A DNA stretch of 12,233 bases from Oxalobacteraceae bacterium (GTDB taxonomy: Bacteria > Pseudomonadota > Gammaproteobacteria > Burkholderiales > Burkholderiaceae_D), in NCBI GenBank assembly GCA_021151485.1, contig JAGKXB010000045.1, forward strand, positions 1 through 12,233, given 5' to 3'. Position numbers and translations under genes: made by a program. Within the stretch, counting starts at the first letter, position 1. The number at the start of each line of letters is the position of its first letter. Below are positions 1 to 7,528 of this stretch, one piece after another. A model generated the notes under the pieces. The model ran no database searches. It was not told the DNA's origin and saw nothing but the letters and a program-made list of their open reading frames with translations.

Positions 1-29
1 AAATTATTAAATATCAAAGAGGCAATAAT

Positions 30-57
30 TTGCCAAAAATGTACTAATAATTATCAA
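30..57 (+). promoter_or_regulatory. weak candidate promoter for uppP-recQ
   Basis: TTGCCA at 30-35 (5 of 6 to the sigma70 -35 box), a 16-base gap and TATCAA at 52-57 (4 of 6 to the -10 box) would start transcription about 15-20 bases before the uppP ATG at 81. The surrounding DNA is very AT-rich, so chance matches are easy. A small inverted repeat (GGCAA, 4-base loop, TTGCC at 21-34) overlaps it. The true promoter may lie left of the window. Confidence 0.2.
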
Positions 58-80
58 CTTTGCCACTTATTATTTCCATC

Positions 81-929
81 ATGGATTTCATCATTGCATT
101 CAAAGTCATTATTATGGGCATCGTCGAAGGGCTCACCGAGTTTTTGCCTATTTCTTCAACTGGCCACCTGATTCTGGCTGGTAGCCTGCTAAATTTCACG
201 GGAGAAAAGGTTAAAGTATTTGAAATCGTGATTCAGGCAGGTGCCATACTCGCCGTTTGTTGGGAGTATCGTCTGAAAATTAGCAGTGTGTTAGTCAATT
301 TATTTAGTGAAATCAACCATGTCAAAACTCAAGCGCGTAGATTTGTTTTGAATTTGCTGATTGCTTTTTTTCCTGCTGCTATTTTGGGTGTTTTATTTAA
401 TAAAAGTATCAAAGCTGTTTTATTTGCACCATTACCGGTAGCACTTGCTTTTATCATCGGTGGATTGATTATTTTATGGGTAGAGCGTCGACATAAAACG
501 CAGCCTGTTACTGTACGTATTGAAACAGTAGAGACCATGACAATTCTGGATGCGTTCAAAGTTGGCTGTGTCCAAGCTTTTGCCCTCATTCCTGGCACAA
601 GCCGCTCTGGTGCAACCATCATCGGTGGCATGCTGTTTGGCCTGTCACGTAAGGCCGCCACTGAGTTTTCATTTTTCCTTGCGATCCCGACCTTATTGGC
701 TGCAACCGTATATTCACTCTATAAGGATTGGAATTTGCTATCCGTTACAGACTTGCCTTTATTTGGGTTGGGGACATTGGCTGCATTTATTTCTGCTTTC
801 TTTTGTGTGCGCTGGTTATTGCGCTACATCAGCTCGCATGATTTCACTGTGTTCGCTTGGTATCGTATTGCGTTTGGCCTGATTGTTATTCTGAGCGCTG
901 CCAATAACTGGGTGGTCTGGGCTGATTAA
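81..929 (+). CDS. uppP: undecaprenyl-diphosphate phosphatase UppP (BacA)
   Basis: Integral inner-membrane enzyme that removes one phosphate from undecaprenyl diphosphate, recycling the lipid carrier for peptidoglycan and other surface polymers; extra copies give bacitracin resistance in known species. The 282-residue product has the usual family length and is almost all hydrophobic helices (about eight). The first signature [15 protein letters not shown] is at residues 16-30 and the second, PGTSRSG, at 171-177 with the conserved Arg at 175; FAWYRIAFG near residue 258 is also typical. I chose ATG 81 rather than the in-frame TTG at 60 because the family normally begins a few residues before the GIVEGLTEF stretch; the TTG would add seven residues. 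No clear ribosome binding site is visible for either start. recQ follows after 19 bases, suggesting co-transcription. Recognised from conserved motifs. Confidence 0.95.
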   Translation: MDFIIAFKVIIMGIVEGLTEFLPISSTGHLILAGSLLNFTGEKVKVFEIVIQAGAILAVCWEYRLKISSVLVNLFSEINHVKTQARRFVLNLLIAFFPAAILGVLFNKSIKAVLFAPLPVALAFIIGGLIILWVERRHKTQPVTVRIETVETMTILDAFKVGCVQAFALIPGTSRSGATIIGGMLFGLSRKAATEFSFFLAIPTLLAATVYSLYKDWNLLSVTDLPLFGLGTLAAFISAFFCVRWLLRYISSHDFTVFAWYRIAFGLIVILSAANNWVVWAD

Positions 930-948
930 ATTTTATTATTAAAACCAA

Positions 949-2781
949 GTGCAAGCACTCCATATCCTCGAAACGGTTTTCGGCTATACCGCTTTTCGCG
1001 ATCAACAAGCACAGATTGTCGAACACGTTGCGAATGGCGGCGATGCCTTGGTTTTGATGCCGACTGGTGGTGGTAAATCACTGTGTTATCAAATTCCTGC
1101 CTTGCTGCGAGGTGGTGTTGGTGTTGTGATTTCTCCTTTAATTGCATTAATGCAAGATCAAGTTGATGCTTTGGCTGAAGTTGGTGTACGTGCCGCTTTC
1201 CTCAACTCGACCCAAACTCATGAAGAATCTGCGCGAATCGAATATCGTTTACGTATGGGCGATTTGGATTTGTTATACATAGCACCCGAACGTTTAATGA
1301 ATGCACGCTGCCTGGCTTTATTGGAGGCGTCCAAAATTGCTCTGTTTGCGATTGATGAAGCCCATTGCGTATCGCAATGGGGGCATGATTTTCGTCCTGA
1401 ATACATTAAATTATCTGTATTACACGAGCGTTTTCCATCCATCCCGCGTATTGCATTGACCGCCACGGCAGATCAACAAACACGAGACGAAATCGCCTTA
1501 CGCTTGCAGCTTGATGACGCATTGAAATTTGTCTCTTCATTTGACAGACCTAATATTCGCTATCAAATTGTTGAAAAAACTAATGGTCGCAAACAACTCC
1601 TAGATTTCATTCGTAACGAGCACGCTGGTGATGCCGGCATCGTGTATTGCTTGTCACGCAAAAAAGTAGAGGAAATTGCTGATTTTTTGAATGAAAGTGG
1701 TCTCACCGCACTGCCTTATCACGCTGGCATGAGTTACTCCACACGCGCTGAACATCAAGCCAGATTCTTGCGGGAAGAAAACATTGTCATGGTTGCCACG
1801 ATTGCCTTTGGCATGGGAATAGACAAACCAGATGTACGGTTTGTGGCGCATCTAGATTTACCCAAAAGTATTGAAGGCTATTACCAGGAAACAGGCCGTG
1901 CCGGACGTGATGGTGCGCCAGCCAGTGCCTGGATGGCGTATGGATTGCAAGATGTAGTGCAACAACGTCGCATGATTGATGAGTCAGAAGCAGACGAAAC
2001 ATTTAAACGTATATTGGGGGTTAAACTCGATGCCATGCTGGCATTGTGTGAAACTATTACTTGCCGCAGGGTGCGATTGTTGGCGTATTTTGGGCAACAT
2101 TCCACGGCCTGTAATAATTGCGACATCTGCCTTAACCCCCCAACTGCATACAATGGCACGATTACGGTACAGAAACTGCTTTCGGCGATTTATCGAGTCG
2201 ATCAACGTTTTGGTGCGAATCACGTCATCGACGTCTTGCGTGGTATCGATTCAGAGAAAATCAAACAATGGCAACATGATCGGCTTTCCACTTTTGGTAT
2301 TGGGGCCGAATTGAGTGAGGCAGAATGGCGTGCTGTGTTGCGACAAACCATCGCGCTAGGCTTAGTGATGGTTGACCATGATGCCTATCATGCATTGAAA
2401 TTAACAAATAAAGCACGCCCCGTATTACGTGGCGAAGAAATTGTGCAATTAAGGCAATATCAAAAACCAATCAAAACAAAGCGTATCTACAATAAGCCAT
2501 ACGCTGACATCGGAGCGGATTTATCTCCAGAAGAGCAAATTCTATTTGACAAGTTACGCTGGTGGCGTGTGGAAACAGCTCGCAAACATAATGTCCCAGC
2601 CTATGTCATCTTCCATGATGCGACGTTACGTGAAATTGCAAAAGAAAAACCCAACTCTTTGCACGCTTTGCGCGGAGTGTCCGGTGTAGGTGAGAAAAAA
2701 TTAGAGACGTATGGTGAAGAAATGATTGCGCTGATAAACAGCCTGATTGCCAATCAGAAATTGCAGGATCTAATCGTATAA
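949..2781 (+). CDS. recQ: ATP-dependent DNA helicase RecQ
   Basis: 3'-to-5' superfamily 2 DNA helicase acting in recombinational repair (RecF-type pathway) and in suppressing illegitimate recombination. The 610-residue product matches the usual length. Visible in order: [10 protein letters not shown] (Q-motif region, 11-20); Walker A MPTGGGKS (37-44, Lys43); DEAH box (136-139) followed by the aromatic-rich loop SQWGHDFRP; motif [12 protein letters not shown] (313-322); a zinc site with Cys372, Cys388, Cys391 and Cys394 (spacing x15, x2, x2); a winged-helix region; and a C-terminal HRDC domain (about 525-605, LRWWR...[21 protein letters not shown]). All key residues are present. The start is GTG at 949, which puts the conserved FGY motif at the expected distance; no strong ribosome binding site precedes it. 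The last 28 bases overlap the opposite-strand gene that ends at 2754. Very confident identification. Confidence 0.97.
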   Translation: MQALHILETVFGYTAFRDQQAQIVEHVANGGDALVLMPTGGGKSLCYQIPALLRGGVGVVISPLIALMQDQVDALAEVGVRAAFLNSTQTHEESARIEYRLRMGDLDLLYIAPERLMNARCLALLEASKIALFAIDEAHCVSQWGHDFRPEYIKLSVLHERFPSIPRIALTATADQQTRDEIALRLQLDDALKFVSSFDRPNIRYQIVEKTNGRKQLLDFIRNEHAGDAGIVYCLSRKKVEEIADFLNESGLTALPYHAGMSYSTRAEHQARFLREENIVMVATIAFGMGIDKPDVRFVAHLDLPKSIEGYYQETGRAGRDGAPASAWMAYGLQDVVQQRRMIDESEADETFKRILGVKLDAMLALCETITCRRVRLLAYFGQHSTACNNCDICLNPPTAYNGTITVQKLLSAIYRVDQRFGANHVIDVLRGIDSEKIKQWQHDRLSTFGIGAELSEAEWRAVLRQTIALGLVMVDHDAYHALKLTNKARPVLRGEEIVQLRQYQKPIKTKRIYNKPYADIGADLSPEEQILFDKLRWWRVETARKHNVPAYVIFHDATLREIAKEKPNSLHALRGVSGVGEKKLETYGEEMIALINSLIANQKLQDLIV

Positions 2782-3131
2782 GGGCTAATATTCGGCACGC
2801 CACTGAGATGCTTGTTAAGCGTAAAGCGGGCAATCACTCGGCCTTCTTTGACCAAAATGGGGGGGATAGAAGTATAGGGATTAAATGCGGACTGCCTATA
2901 ATTTTGTCCGCCATAGGTACCGTATCTATTCCAAATACTCAAAGTACTATTTTGGTTACCATATATACCGTAGCCGTTAAATATAGACTCTGAGTCAGAC
3001 GCGTAGGTTAGCTTTCCTAAGAATGATCCGTCATAGGCAATCACACTCGCACCTACAACGAATTGGCAAACATCTTGTGCATAGGATTGCCCAAAGACAA
3101 AGAAACATACAAGCAGTAAGTATTGGAACAT
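2754..3131 (-). CDS. small exported protein with 16-residue GYG/YG repeats, function unknown
   Basis: A 125-residue product beginning with a hydrophobic signal segment (residues 1-19, likely cut after SYA). The mature part starts with a Cys (C22), then [11 protein letters not shown] (31-41), then a repeat with serines spaced exactly 16 apart: [13 protein letters not shown] (from 49), [13 protein letters not shown] (from 65) and a decayed [11 protein letters not shown] (from 81). It ends with an [11 protein letters not shown] segment and a second Cys (C123). I recall similar D-G-x-F-L-G plus S-I-W-N-x-Y-G-x-Y-G proteins annotated as hypothetical in many bacteria, but know no function. I chose ATG 3131 over the in-frame TTG at 3152 because AGGG lies 8 bases upstream of it and the signal peptide starts cleanly there. 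The 3' end runs 28 bases into the end of recQ on the other strand. A run of seven G (2859-2865, C on the coding strand) encodes the Pro-Pro near residue 90. Confidence 0.8.
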   Translation of the reverse strand: MFQYLLLVCFFVFGQSYAQDVCQFVVGASVIAYDGSFLGKLTYASDSESIFNGYGIYGNQNSTLSIWNRYGTYGGQNYRQSAFNPYTSIPPILVKEGRVIARFTLNKHLSGVPNISPYTIRSCNF

Positions 3132-3139
3132 CTTATTTG

Positions 3140-3143
3140 CCCT
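3140..3143 (-). promoter_or_regulatory. ribosome binding site of the GYG-repeat protein gene
   Basis: The - strand reads GATAGGGCAAATAAG directly before ATG 3131, giving AGGG with an 8-base gap. It decides the start in favour of 3131 over the TTG at 3152. Confidence 0.6.
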
Positions 3144-3213
3144 ATCAAACAATGTTACCTCTTTATGTCCGCTGATTATGTAGTGATTGTCGATGGCTAT
3201 TTAGTCACAAAAA

Positions 3214-5112
3214 CTATGCCGCAGCCACCGCCGCACGCCGTTCCAATAACAAAGCGGTCAGCTGTCCCGCTGACATAGGCCGTGCAAAATAATAACCTTG
3301 CATAATGTCACAACCTGCAGAACGCAAGAATTGTAATTGCTCTTCCGTTTCAATTCCCTCAGCAACAACCGACATACCTAGGCCATGCGCCATCGCAATG
3401 ATTGCTGTAGCAATTGCCTCATCATCACCATCACCTGGAATATCGCGGACGAAACTACGATCAATTTTTAACTTGTCAATCGGAAAACGCTTCAAATACG
3501 CCATGGATGAATATCCTGTACCAAAATCATCAATCGACAAATGGATGCCTTCCATTTGCAAGCGCTTCATCAACTCAACGTTAGCATGGACGTTTTCCAT
3601 CAGCACACTTTCCGTAATTTCCAACTCAAGTTGATTGGGGGATAAATTTGTTTCACGAAGAATGGTCAAAATATCACTCATCAAGCCACCATCTTTGGTT
3701 TGACGAACTGACAAATTCACGGCCATATGCATGTCTCCCAATAAACCTGCATCATGCCAAGTCGCTGCTTGTTGACAGGCAGTACGCAGAACCCAACGAC
3801 CAAGTGAAACAATCAAACCACTTTCTTCTGCTACTGGAATAAATTCGACTGGGCTCACAAAACCCAGCTCAGGATGATGCCAACGAGCAAGTGCTTCAAC
3901 GCCAACAATCCTGCCTGTGGATAAATCCACTTGTGGCTGATAATGCAGTAGTAATTCACCGCGCTCCAAGGCTTTGCGCAATTTGGCTTCTAAGGACAAG
4001 CGTTTCTGAGCACGCTGATCCATTTCTGGATGAAACTTCTGATAAGCGTTTTTTCCTCTACTTTTAGCCTGATACATAGCCGTATCTGCGTTTCGCATCA
4101 ATGTTTCTACATCTTCGGCATCCTGTGGGTAAACACTAATTCCGACGCTGGCAGTCACATAAATCTCATGTATCCCTAACAAAAATGGGGGGGCCAATGC
4201 AGCTGTTACTTTTTCGGCAACCGAAACAATCTCTTCCGCAGCATTTCTTGATGCCAAAATGATGACAAACTCATCACCACCGATACGGCAAATCGTATCG
4301 GTGGTACGTAATCGTTCGATTAAACGCTGTGTAACCAACTTAAGTAATTTATCGCCATTGTTATGTCCTAGTGTGTCATTGACAACTTTAAAATTATCTA
4401 AATCCAACAACAATAATCCCACTGCGCCACCAAACTGATGCGCACCGGATATGGCATAACTCAAACGTTCATTAAAAGCACGTCGATTGGGCAAATTTGT
4501 TAATGAGTCAATATGAGCCAAATAATCAAGATGCGCTTCGCTATTTAGTACAGCACGTCGCATTCTGGAAAGTAAGAGATAAGCAGCTGCTAAAGACCCC
4601 AATGCCACAGCCAGAATCAACCCGGCATAACTCAGTAAACGGGCGTAGAGTTGCTGCATTCCAGCACGGATAACGACAAAACCTATTGACTGACTATCTT
4701 GATTAATGCGTTGCGCCACTTCAAGGCTATTTAAAGAAAAGCTATAGCCAGCGGCAATTAACGCATCAGAAGGTAAATCAATTGGGGCCTCATTCGGGCG
4801 TTGTTGCAATGCAAGCGGAACGCGTTTGTCAGTAAAAATACCGGCAGCCTGAATACTGGGGGATGAGCGTAACGCAGCCAGCATCTCCTCACCTGCGCGT
4901 TTATCATGAAACAATAATGCTGCCGCACTGTTGTGACTGATAATCATCGCTTGAACGCTGACATCTTCAATCAAAGCGTTGCGCAAAGAAAGAAATTGGA
5001 AAAAAATTAAACATACACTCGCCACAAACAGGGCGGCACCAGCTGTCACTAAATTGACCAGCGCTGTCGTTGTCACCCGCCGTGGTGAAGAAAAAGACCA
5101 CTCTTCACTCAT
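3214..5112 (-). CDS. membrane CHASE8-GGDEF-EAL cyclic-di-GMP cyclase/phosphodiesterase (YfiN-like N-terminus)
   Basis: Inner-membrane signalling protein of 632 residues predicted to make and/or degrade the second messenger cyclic di-GMP. Layout: transmembrane helix 1 (about 17-41); periplasmic sensor (about 44-156) resembling CHASE8 of YfiN/TpbB ([20 protein letters not shown], 51-70); transmembrane helix 2 (about 160-182); GGDEF domain with LTNLPNR (204-210), the active-site GGDEF (278-282) and an RTTD inhibitory I-site (269-272); EAL domain with EAL (406-408), [22 protein letters not shown] (528-536), KIDRSF and AEGIET. Both catalytic signatures are intact, so a dual-function enzyme is possible; family experience says one activity often dominates. 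AGGA sits 7 bases before ATG 5112. The start overlaps by 8 bases the stop of a small exported-protein gene (5105-5341), which points to translational coupling. A seven-G run (4187-4193) lies in the GGDEF domain coding region. Classic P. aeruginosa YfiN lacks an EAL domain, so this is not a strict orthologue. Confidence 0.93.
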   Translation of the reverse strand: MSEEWSFSSPRRVTTTALVNLVTAGAALFVASVCLIFFQFLSLRNALIEDVSVQAMIISHNSAAALLFHDKRAGEEMLAALRSSPSIQAAGIFTDKRVPLALQQRPNEAPIDLPSDALIAAGYSFSLNSLEVAQRINQDSQSIGFVVIRAGMQQLYARLLSYAGLILAVALGSLAAAYLLLSRMRRAVLNSEAHLDYLAHIDSLTNLPNRRAFNERLSYAISGAHQFGGAVGLLLLDLDNFKVVNDTLGHNNGDKLLKLVTQRLIERLRTTDTICRIGGDEFVIILASRNAAEEIVSVAEKVTAALAPPFLLGIHEIYVTASVGISVYPQDAEDVETLMRNADTAMYQAKSRGKNAYQKFHPEMDQRAQKRLSLEAKLRKALERGELLLHYQPQVDLSTGRIVGVEALARWHHPELGFVSPVEFIPVAEESGLIVSLGRWVLRTACQQAATWHDAGLLGDMHMAVNLSVRQTKDGGLMSDILTILRETNLSPNQLELEITESVLMENVHANVELMKRLQMEGIHLSIDDFGTGYSSMAYLKRFPIDKLKIDRSFVRDIPGDGDDEAIATAIIAMAHGLGMSVVAEGIETEEQLQFLRSAGCDIMQGYYFARPMSAGQLTALLLERRAAVAAA

Positions 5113-5341
5113 CGCACCGTCCTGGCCAAATAAAAAACGTAGGATCTAAATTGAAACTCATCAACCGTGTGGCTTTCTGATAAGCATCAAAAACAATATG
5201 ATCATTTCCCGTGGCAAATGTGATCATTGCACCTTCATGATTCGTTCTTCTATTACAAATCATTGCCATCATTTTGAAATGAGCATACAAAAAAGAAAGA
5301 AAGAAACTTACTAATGTGCGGAAAATGAATTTATTCGGCAT
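5105..5341 (-). CDS. short exported protein, possible truncated YfiR/DUF4154 periplasmic repressor
   Basis: The ORF gives 78 residues. Residues 1-22 ([20 protein letters not shown]...) look like a signal peptide. The C-terminal 40 residues fit the pattern I remember for the end of YfiR (DUF4154) proteins: G-x-M-I-x-F (GAMITF, 37-42), then I-V-F-D (49-52), a conserved A-x-R (57-59) and a hydrophobic final helix. YfiR normally has about 170-190 residues, so the central part with the usual YLYNFxKFxxWP region is missing; I found no trace of it in other frames upstream. In Pseudomonas, YfiR binds the periplasmic domain of the neighbouring cyclase YfiN and keeps it inactive. Here the next gene has the matching CHASE8-type sensor, and the two overlap by 8 bases (ATGAGTGA). 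It may be a decayed repressor kept for translational coupling or a minimal functional form. Its ribosome binding site is weak. The YfiR link is inference from a short pattern. Confidence 0.5.
   Translation of the reverse strand: MPNKFIFRTLVSFFLSFLYAHFKMMAMICNRRTNHEGAMITFATGNDHIVFDAYQKATRLMSFNLDPTFFIWPGRCDE
5120..5123 (-). promoter_or_regulatory. ribosome binding site of the GGDEF-EAL gene
   Basis: AGGA on the - strand, 7 bases before ATG 5112, lying inside the last codons of the upstream 78-residue ORF. This supports ATG 5112 as the start and coupling between the two genes. Confidence 0.6.
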
Positions 5342-5420
5342 GTTATGGTGATCTTTTGTTCAAATTTACTTTACAAAAATTACCTAAAATAGAACTACCT
5401 CACTTCACAACAACGACCAA

Positions 5421-5448
5421 AAAATACGACAATCCATAAACAAGTCAA
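5421..5448 (-). promoter_or_regulatory. candidate sigma70 promoter for the YfiR-like / GGDEF-EAL pair
   Basis: On the - strand TTGACT (5443-5448, 5 of 6) and TATTTT (5421-5426, 4 of 6) are separated by 16 bases. Transcription would begin near 5414, about 70 bases before ATG 5341. It sits downstream of the rsmA terminator, so the signalling pair likely has its own transcript. Confidence 0.4.
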
Positions 5449-5548
5449 GCCGGGTAAATCAAACGTTTGCCATACAACATACTTCTTAATCAATATCAAC
5501 GCAAAGCAAGAAAAAACGGGTTGCTTCAATGCAGTGAATTAATTAATT

Positions 5549-5570
5549 TTAACCGATGCTTAACCGATGC
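5549..5570 (+). repeat. perfect tandem duplication of an 11-base unit
   Basis: TTAACCGATGC occurs twice in a row with no spacer (5549-5559 and 5560-5570). It lies between the rsmA terminator and the candidate promoter of the cyclic-di-GMP pair. It could be a slippage duplication or a paired protein-binding site; nothing else shows which. Confidence 0.7.
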
Positions 5571-5596
5571 GATATGAAATGCAGTGGATGATTGAT

Positions 5597-5640
5597 AAAA
5601 AAATCCTTGCGGCAACATTTTCGCCATGCATTTCCAGGAT
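5597..5640 (-). terminator. probable rho-independent terminator after rsmA
   Basis: Starting 3 bases after the rsmA stop, the - strand reads ATCCT, then TGC, GGC, a loop, GCC, GCA and AGGAT, followed at once by seven T (5597-5603). The stem is interrupted by small bulges, but its outer 5 base pairs directly abut the T run. This would end the lptD-surA-pdxA-rsmA transcript. Confidence 0.5.
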
Positions 5641-5642
5641 CG

Positions 5643-6410
5643 TCATTGTTGATTTGCTAAGCGCACAAATTGCTCTATCGATACTGTCTCGGCACGAGAT
5701 CCCGGGTCAATGCCAGCATCAATCAAATTGTTTTCAGAAAACATTCCTGCCACGCAATTACGTATCACTTTGCGTCGTTGAGAGAATGCTTTAGTCACAA
5801 CAGCTTCTAATTTTTCTGCATCACAAGCCAAAGGTTGAGTAATAGGAATCATGCGCACAATCGCGGAGTCAACTTTGGGCGGGGGATCAAAAGCAGTAGG
5901 TGGCACAACAAACAGCAACTCCATTTGATAGCGCCATTGCAACATAACGGATAAGCGCCCGTACACTTTACTGCCAGGAGCCGCAACCATGCGTTCAACC
6001 ACTTCTTTTTGCAACATGAAGTGTTGATCTTGAACCAATGATGTAATTTCTGCCAGATGGAATAACAAAGGACTTGAAATGTTGTAAGGCAAATTGCCAA
6101 CCACGCGGAATTTCTTGTCTGCCGGAGTGGGAATCGTAGAGAAATCGAAGCGCAACGCATCGCCGGAATGAATAGTGAGCTTTGCTGGATCAAATTTTTT
6201 CTGTAAATAACTCACCAAATCACGATCAAGCTCTAGCACGTGTAGTTGCTTTAGCGCATGCAACAACAAATTAGTCATCGCACCCAAGCCAGGCCCAATT
6301 TCAACCATCACATCGTCTTGGTTAGGAGCAATTGCGCTGATGATGTTGTCGAGAACTGTTTGATCTGTCAAAAAATTCTGGCCAAAACGCTTGCGGGGAA
6401 TATGTTTCAT
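5643..6410 (-). CDS. rsmA: 16S rRNA (adenine1518/1519-N6)-dimethyltransferase RsmA (KsgA)
   Basis: S-adenosylmethionine-dependent enzyme that dimethylates two adjacent adenines in the 3' hairpin of 16S rRNA late in small-subunit assembly; loss gives kasugamycin resistance in E. coli. The 255-residue product is of normal length. Motifs: RKRFGQNFL at residues 6-14; SAM-binding VEIGPGLGAMT (36-46); acidic LELDRDL after the second strand; GDALRFDF (83-90); catalytic NLPYNISSP (106-114); PPPKVDSAIVRM (176-187); and AFSQRRK (208-214) near the C-terminal RNA-binding region. ATG 6410 is the only sensible start because the conserved RKRFGQ motif follows directly. The ribosome binding site is poor (a GATAG stretch); the pdxA stop lies only 15 bases upstream, so translation may depend on coupling. 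A probable terminator follows immediately. Confident identification. Confidence 0.97.
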   Translation of the reverse strand: MKHIPRKRFGQNFLTDQTVLDNIISAIAPNQDDVMVEIGPGLGAMTNLLLHALKQLHVLELDRDLVSYLQKKFDPAKLTIHSGDALRFDFSTIPTPADKKFRVVGNLPYNISSPLLFHLAEITSLVQDQHFMLQKEVVERMVAAPGSKVYGRLSVMLQWRYQMELLFVVPPTAFDPPPKVDSAIVRMIPITQPLACDAEKLEAVVTKAFSQRRKVIRNCVAGMFSENNLIDAGIDPGSRAETVSIEQFVRLANQQ

Positions 6411-6425
6411 TTATGCATCTATCTA

Positions 6426-7481
6426 TTATTGTTTTTGGTTTTTTGTGATGGTTGCCATATGTGCTGCCAACTTAATTGCCGCGCACATGCTACCGTAATC
6501 CGCATGTCCCAGTCCTGCACTCGCCAAATCTAGTGCTGTACCATGATCAACCGAGGTGCGAATAATGGGCAAACCAAGCGTGATGTTAACGCCGCCACCA
6601 AAGCTGGCATGTTTTAGTACCGGCAAGCCCTGATCGTGATACATCGCTAATACGCAGTCGGCATGTTGTAAATAATGGGGTTGGAACAATGTGTCCGCAG
6701 GATAAGGGCCATGCACATCCATGCCATGCGCTTGTGCAGCCAAAATAACGGGATGAATAACGTCAATTTCTTCGCGCCCAAGATAGCCTCCTTCACCTGC
6801 ATGTGGATTCAATCCAGTCACTAAAATACGAGGTTTAGAGAGGCCGAACTGTTGTTGTAATCCGTGATGAATAATGTGGATTGTTTTCAATAAACCATCG
6901 TACGTAATTGCTGCAGGCACATCTTTCAATGCCAGATGTGTCGTCGCTAATGCGACACGTAAGGGTTTCGCGGTTGATAACGATGTTGGTTCATCTTTGC
7001 CATCCACCAACATCATCACGACTTGCTTTGTATTTGTTTTGTCTGCCAGATATTCGGTATGTCCAGTAAATGGCACACCAGCATCATTTATTGTGCTTTT
7101 TTGCAAAGGCGCGGTGACGATGGCATCAAAACGATGCCTAAGCGCACCTTCAATTGCTATATCAAGGGTTCTTAACACCGTTAATCCGTTGTGTGGATTG
7201 AGCTGACCTGGTACCACAGGTGCTGCCAAAGGACAGTCAATCACAGCGATTTGTTGGGCACCTGAAGTTGACGCAGAAAATGCAAGCAAACGAATGGCGG
7301 GATTGATTTTGGTGGCAAGCATAGTGAGAAAGGCTGCATCGCCAATCAAAACGCAAGATATTTTCGCCCGCAACGCCCAAGCCGCTCTGATCGCTACCTC
7401 TGGTCCTATTCCGGCAGGCTCGCCGATAGTAATGGCAATCAAAGGAGGAGTAAATTCTGAACCTTGCGATGCTGCACTCAT
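6426..7481 (-). CDS. pdxA: 4-hydroxythreonine-4-phosphate dehydrogenase PdxA
   Basis: NAD(P)-dependent, metal-requiring cytoplasmic enzyme of pyridoxal 5'-phosphate synthesis (DXP-dependent route); it oxidises 4-phosphohydroxy-threonine to the unstable aminoketone used by PdxJ. The 351-residue product is slightly longer than E. coli PdxA. Motifs: [12 protein letters not shown] (17-28), TGHTEYLAD (139-147), TTHLAL with metal-ligand His182, [10 protein letters not shown] with His227, [10 protein letters not shown] (257-266), [10 protein letters not shown] with His282, and [18 protein letters not shown] (303-320). The three metal-binding histidines are therefore present. The start at ATG 7481 leaves about 11 residues before the first conserved strand. 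The ribosome binding site is weak (AAAAAG), and a later start seems unlikely as it would cut into the first strand. The gene is 44 bases after surA and 15 before rsmA, the same order as in E. coli. No anomaly seen. Confidence 0.97.
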   Translation of the reverse strand: MSAASQGSEFTPPLIAITIGEPAGIGPEVAIRAAWALRAKISCVLIGDAAFLTMLATKINPAIRLLAFSASTSGAQQIAVIDCPLAAPVVPGQLNPHNGLTVLRTLDIAIEGALRHRFDAIVTAPLQKSTINDAGVPFTGHTEYLADKTNTKQVVMMLVDGKDEPTSLSTAKPLRVALATTHLALKDVPAAITYDGLLKTIHIIHHGLQQQFGLSKPRILVTGLNPHAGEGGYLGREEIDVIHPVILAAQAHGMDVHGPYPADTLFQPHYLQHADCVLAMYHDQGLPVLKHASFGGGVNITLGLPIIRTSVDHGTALDLASAGLGHADYGSMCAAIKLAAHMATITKNQKQ

Positions 7482-7518
7482 ACTTTTTGGCGTAAGAATT
7501 GTCGTAATCCGATCTGAG

Positions 7519-7528
7519 TAAGTACTTA
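7519..7528. repeat. 10-base palindrome at the surA stop
   Basis: TAAGTACTTA is a perfect palindrome that overlaps the surA stop codon (7526-7528) in the surA-pdxA gap. It is short enough to be chance; no role is evident. Confidence 0.4.

Larger units (their letters stand above)
5342..5642. other. non-coding gap between rsmA end and the YfiR-like ORF
   Basis: About 300 bases with no convincing gene in any frame. It holds, from right to left on the - strand, the probable rsmA terminator, an 11-base tandem duplication and a sigma70-like promoter for the cyclic-di-GMP genes. In-frame stops close off any upstream extension of the ORF starting at 5341. I found no YfiR N-terminal motif in the - strand frames here. 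Confidence 0.6.

Noticed and set aside
1..80. Start of uppP at the TTG codon at position 60
   Set aside because: The family normally begins just before the GIVEGLTEF helix, which fits ATG 81; the extra seven residues have no ribosome binding site to support them.
3160..3213. Possible terminator after the GGDEF-EAL gene
   Set aside because: Only a 4-base GTGA/TCAC pairing is visible, with no T run on the - strand, so a terminator cannot be supported.
3915..3923. Perfect DnaA-box-like TTATCCACA on the - strand
   Set aside because: It is a single copy inside the EAL-domain coding sequence, encoding part of DLSTG. No cluster of boxes, AT-rich unwinding region or replication gene is nearby, so it is a coincidence.
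5567..5794. 75-codon + strand ORF over the end of rsmA
   Set aside because: It is antisense to the conserved rsmA 3' end and its terminator, with no motif or ribosome binding site.
6874..7206. 110-codon + strand ORF inside pdxA
   Set aside because: It is antisense to strongly conserved pdxA motifs ([15 protein letters not shown]) and is best explained as a shadow frame.
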